Shown here piece after piece: positions 41,992 through 44,268 of a DNA stretch of 44,268 bases. The DNA is from UKL13-2 sp040006575 (lineage in GTDB: Bacteria > Pseudomonadota > Gammaproteobacteria > Burkholderiales > Usitatibacteraceae), in the NCBI GenBank assembly GCA_040006575.1, contig JBDTWS010000010.1:1-44268 (forward strand), written 5' to 3'. Positions within the stretch are counted from its first letter, which is position 1; each line of letters starts with the position of its first letter. Under the pieces are notes generated by a model. The model searched no databases. It was not told where the DNA came from and saw only the letters and a program-made list of their open reading frames with translations. The position numbers were made by a program, and so were the translations under genes.

Positions 41992-43353
41992 GTGACTGAA
42001 AAAACCATTATTCGTCCTATGTCGTCTTCAGCAGCGCCACCGCATTTGCGTGACCTCGCCGCCTTTACCCTGGAGCGCGCCAAGGCGCTGGGCGCCACCG
42101 CCGCAGACGTGGAAATTTCCACCTCGGTTGGGCAAAACGTCACCGTGCGGCTGGGCGAAGTGGAAACCATCGAACACAACCGCGACAAGGGCATGGGCAT
42201 TACCGTCTACCTGGGCCAGCAGCGCGGCAACGCCTCCACCAGCGATCTTTCGCGCGAGGCCATCGAGCGCACGGTCGCCGCAGCACTGGCCATCGCCAAA
42301 TACACCGCCGCGGACGAATTTGCCGGTCTTGCTGATGCGCACCGCCAGGCCAAACCGCCGTTTGTCGATTGCGATATTCATCATCCCTGGGTGTTGCCGG
42401 TCGACGAGGCGATCGCCTTGTGCCAGCAGATCGAAGCGGCAGCTTTCGCAGTGGACAAGCGCATCAATAATTCGGAAGGTGCCTCGGTATCGACCTCCGA
42501 CGCAGATTTCATTTACGCCAACTCCAACGGTTTTATCGGCGGCTACGCCACCACGCGCCACAGCACCAGCTGCACCATGATCGCTGCCACCGACCAGGGC
42601 ATGCAGCGCGATTACTGGTACGCCGTCGCGCGTTCGGCGGCGGGGCTTGAGCCGGCAGAAGTCGTCGGCCGCAAAGCGGGTGAACGCACCGTCGCGCGTC
42701 TGGATGCACGGCGCATTCCCTCGGGCGATTTTCCGGTGCTGTTCGAAGCGCCGGTGGCGTCGGGATTGATCGGCAGTTTCGTCGGCGCCATCAGTGGTTC
42801 CGCGCTCTACCGCAAATCCAGTTTCCTTCTGGACAGCCTGGGTACGCAGGTGTTTTCACCCCTCGTCAGCATTCATGAGAACCCGTTCGTCAAAGGCGGG
42901 CTGGCCAGCGGCCCGTTCGATGCCGAAGGTGTGGCCACCGAAGTGCGCGACCTCGTCAAGGACGGCGTGGTGCAGGGCTATGTGCTCGGCAGTTATTCGG
43001 CGCGCAAGCTCGGCATGCAGTCCACCGGCAATGCCGGCGGCAATCACAACCTCATCGTGCCGGGCGGCGACCTGGATTTCATGGGGCTGGTCCGCAAGAT
43101 GGGGCGCGGGCTGATCGTCACGGAATTGATGGGGCAGGGAGTCAACAACGTGACCGGCGATTATTCGCGCGGTGCGGCCGGTTTCTGGGTCGAGGGCGGC
43201 GAGATTGCGTATCCGGTTGAAGAGATCACGATCGCTGCGAACATGAAGGACATGTTCAAGGGCATCACTGCCATTGGCAGCGATGCGCTGGCGCTGGGGT
43301 CGAAGAAGGTGGGAAGCATCCTGATCGATCGCATGTCGATTGCGGGAGAGTAG
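41992..43353 (+). CDS. pmbA: Metalloprotease PmbA/TldE
   Basis: 453-residue member of the TldD/PmbA family (TldE subunit), which with TldD processes small peptides such as microcins and helps degrade CcdA. Motifs: RDKGMGITVYLGQQRGNASTSDLS near the front, ENPFVKGGLASGPFDAEGVAT, QSTGNAGGNHNLIV and MGQGVNNVTGDYSRGAAGFWVEGGEIAYPVEEITIAANM near the end. Like other TldE proteins it lacks the HExxH motif of TldD. Start is GTG at 41992 or ATG at 42019 (MSSSAAPP); neither has a strong ribosome-binding site. Confidence 0.94.
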   Translation: MTEKTIIRPMSSSAAPPHLRDLAAFTLERAKALGATAADVEISTSVGQNVTVRLGEVETIEHNRDKGMGITVYLGQQRGNASTSDLSREAIERTVAAALAIAKYTAADEFAGLADAHRQAKPPFVDCDIHHPWVLPVDEAIALCQQIEAAAFAVDKRINNSEGASVSTSDADFIYANSNGFIGGYATTRHSTSCTMIAATDQGMQRDYWYAVARSAAGLEPAEVVGRKAGERTVARLDARRIPSGDFPVLFEAPVASGLIGSFVGAISGSALYRKSSFLLDSLGTQVFSPLVSIHENPFVKGGLASGPFDAEGVATEVRDLVKDGVVQGYVLGSYSARKLGMQSTGNAGGNHNLIVPGGDLDFMGLVRKMGRGLIVTELMGQGVNNVTGDYSRGAAGFWVEGGEIAYPVEEITIAANMKDMFKGITAIGSDALALGSKKVGSILIDRMSIAGE

Positions 43354-43362
43354 TCGCCTCAC

Positions 43363-43391
43363 TTAGCATCGCGCCTCGCATGTTTTATACT
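43363..43391 (+). promoter_or_regulatory. Candidate sigma-70 promoter for the TRAP receptor
   Basis: TTAGCA at 43363-43368, a 17-bp spacer and TATACT at 43386-43391. It lies about 70 nt before the ATG and just after the pmbA stop, so the receptor gene may be transcribed on its own. Confidence 0.45.
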
Positions 43392-43460
43392 TTCCCCAGC
43401 AGCTGCCCAGTACGCATCCACCGGCGGCGCGGAAAATAAAACCACGATCGAAGAGAAATA

Positions 43461-44268
43461 ATGCAAAGACGTAAATTCCTGGCCTCCGCCGGCGCGAGCC
43501 TGGCTGCCGGCGCCGGCGCACTTCCCGGCCTGTCGCAGGCACAGTCAGCTGCATTGCCCACCATCAAATGGCGCTGCACCTCCAGTTTCCCGAAAAGCCT
43601 GGACACCATCTTCGGCGGTGCCGATGTGATTTCCAAGAGAGTGTCCGCCGCCACCGGCGGAAAATTCACGATCCAGGTTTTTGCCGCCGGTGAAATCGTG
43701 CCGGGCAACCAGGCGCTCGATGCTGTAAAAGACGGCACCGTGGAGTGCTGTCACACTGCGCCGTATTATTACTTTGGAAAAGATCCGACCTTTGCCTTCG
43801 GCACCTCGGTCCCGTTCGGCATGAATGCGCGCCAGCAGAATGCGTGGATGTATCACGGCGGCGGTCTCGCCTTGATGCGCGATTTTCTCAAGGACTATAA
43901 CGTCATCAATTTCCCTGCCGGCAATACCGGCGCGCAGATGGGCGGCTGGTTCAGGAAAGAGATCAAGACGCTCAACGACCTGAAGGGAATGAAGTTCCGC
44001 ATCGCGGGTCTCGCTGGTGTGGTGCTGTCGAAACTCGGCGTGGTCGCGCAGCAGATTTCGGGCGGCGACATTTATCCCGCGCTGGAGAAGGGCACCATCG
44101 ATGCGGCCGAGTGGGTTGGCCCGTACGATGATGAAAAACTCGGCTTCAATAAGATCGCCAAGTACTACTACTATCCCGGCTGGTGGGAAGGTGGTCCGGA
44201 GCTCGATCTGTTTGTCAACATGAAGCAGTGGGAAGCACTACCACCGGAATACAAGGCGATTCTTGAAT
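43461..44268 (+). CDS. TRAP transporter solute receptor DctP (3' end missing), Tat signal
   Basis: The first 269 residues are in view. A twin-arginine leader (QRRKFLASAGASLAAGAGALPG) precedes a DctP-type domain: WRCTSSFPKSLDTIFGGADVISKRV, FAAGEIVPGNQALDAVKDGTVE, and GGDIYPALEKGTIDAAEWVGPYDDEKLGF, the usual TRAP receptor motifs. The RxRKF leader with an alanine-rich region supports export of a folded protein. GAAGAG lies 8 nt before the ATG. The permease genes, if present, lie past the window. The ligand is likely a carboxylate or oxo acid. Confidence 0.93.
   Translation, partial: MQRRKFLASAGASLAAGAGALPGLSQAQSAALPTIKWRCTSSFPKSLDTIFGGADVISKRVSAATGGKFTIQVFAAGEIVPGNQALDAVKDGTVECCHTAPYYYFGKDPTFAFGTSVPFGMNARQQNAWMYHGGGLALMRDFLKDYNVINFPAGNTGAQMGGWFRKEIKTLNDLKGMKFRIAGLAGVVLSKLGVVAQQISGGDIYPALEKGTIDAAEWVGPYDDEKLGFNKIAKYYYYPGWWEGGPELDLFVNMKQWEALPPEYKAILE

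Overview
The window looks like chromosomal DNA from a GC-rich (about 60% by eye) Proteobacterium, most likely a betaproteobacterium of or near the Burkholderiales. The reasons are a Bug-type tripartite tricarboxylate receptor, a TRAP DctP receptor following pmbA, the pmbA/darP/mog cluster, the ilvE - small zinc-finger - waaF row, and a type II secretion operon. I see no rRNA, tRNA, insertion sequence, prophage or CRISPR array. The placement is inference from gene content.

Layout. (1) 1-9268: type II secretion genes on the minus strand. gspD-E-F-G (gspG cut by the window edge) are separated from gspC by a small methyltransferase gene on the plus strand. gspC is translationally coupled to a family-5 extracellular solute-binding protein, which is preceded by a SnoaL-like gene. 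(2) 9470-12175: a two-subunit, Tat-exported molybdenum hydroxylase of the isoquinoline 1-oxidoreductase type. (3) 12258-13050: a small envelope-stress-like operon (BON lipoprotein and two tiny membrane proteins). (4) 13269-22244: one 9-kb gene for a cyclic beta-1,2-glucan synthase-like protein with a low-complexity insertion. (5) 22732-28652: a block of signalling-type genes: trypsin-like protease, FHA membrane protein, membrane/TPR protein, a heme-binding (CxxCH) DUF3365-HAMP sensor with no output domain, and a Ser/Thr kinase. (6) 28789-33096: alpha/beta hydrolase, XdhC, MocA-like nucleotidyltransferase, Bug receptor and a small secreted protein. (7) 33198-36368 (minus): DUF1684 lipid-anchored or secreted protein, waaF, zinc-finger protein, ilvE. 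(8) 36632-44268: class III adenylate cyclase, patatin, thioesterase, carboxylesterase, mog, darP, pmbA and a truncated TRAP receptor.

How genes fit together. iorAB needs a matured molybdenum cofactor, and the window separately encodes XdhC, a MocA-type cytidylyltransferase and Mog. The kinase block is the best candidate for a poorly described system: a heme sensor lacking an output domain lies 13 bp before a soluble kinase, downstream of a periplasmic protease coupled to an FHA protein. Three kinds of in-frame short tandem repeat (gspG leader, glucan synthase, and a Lys-Lys-Ser-Leu mini-ORF) and a dispersed palindromic intergenic repeat family are the most striking non-gene signals.
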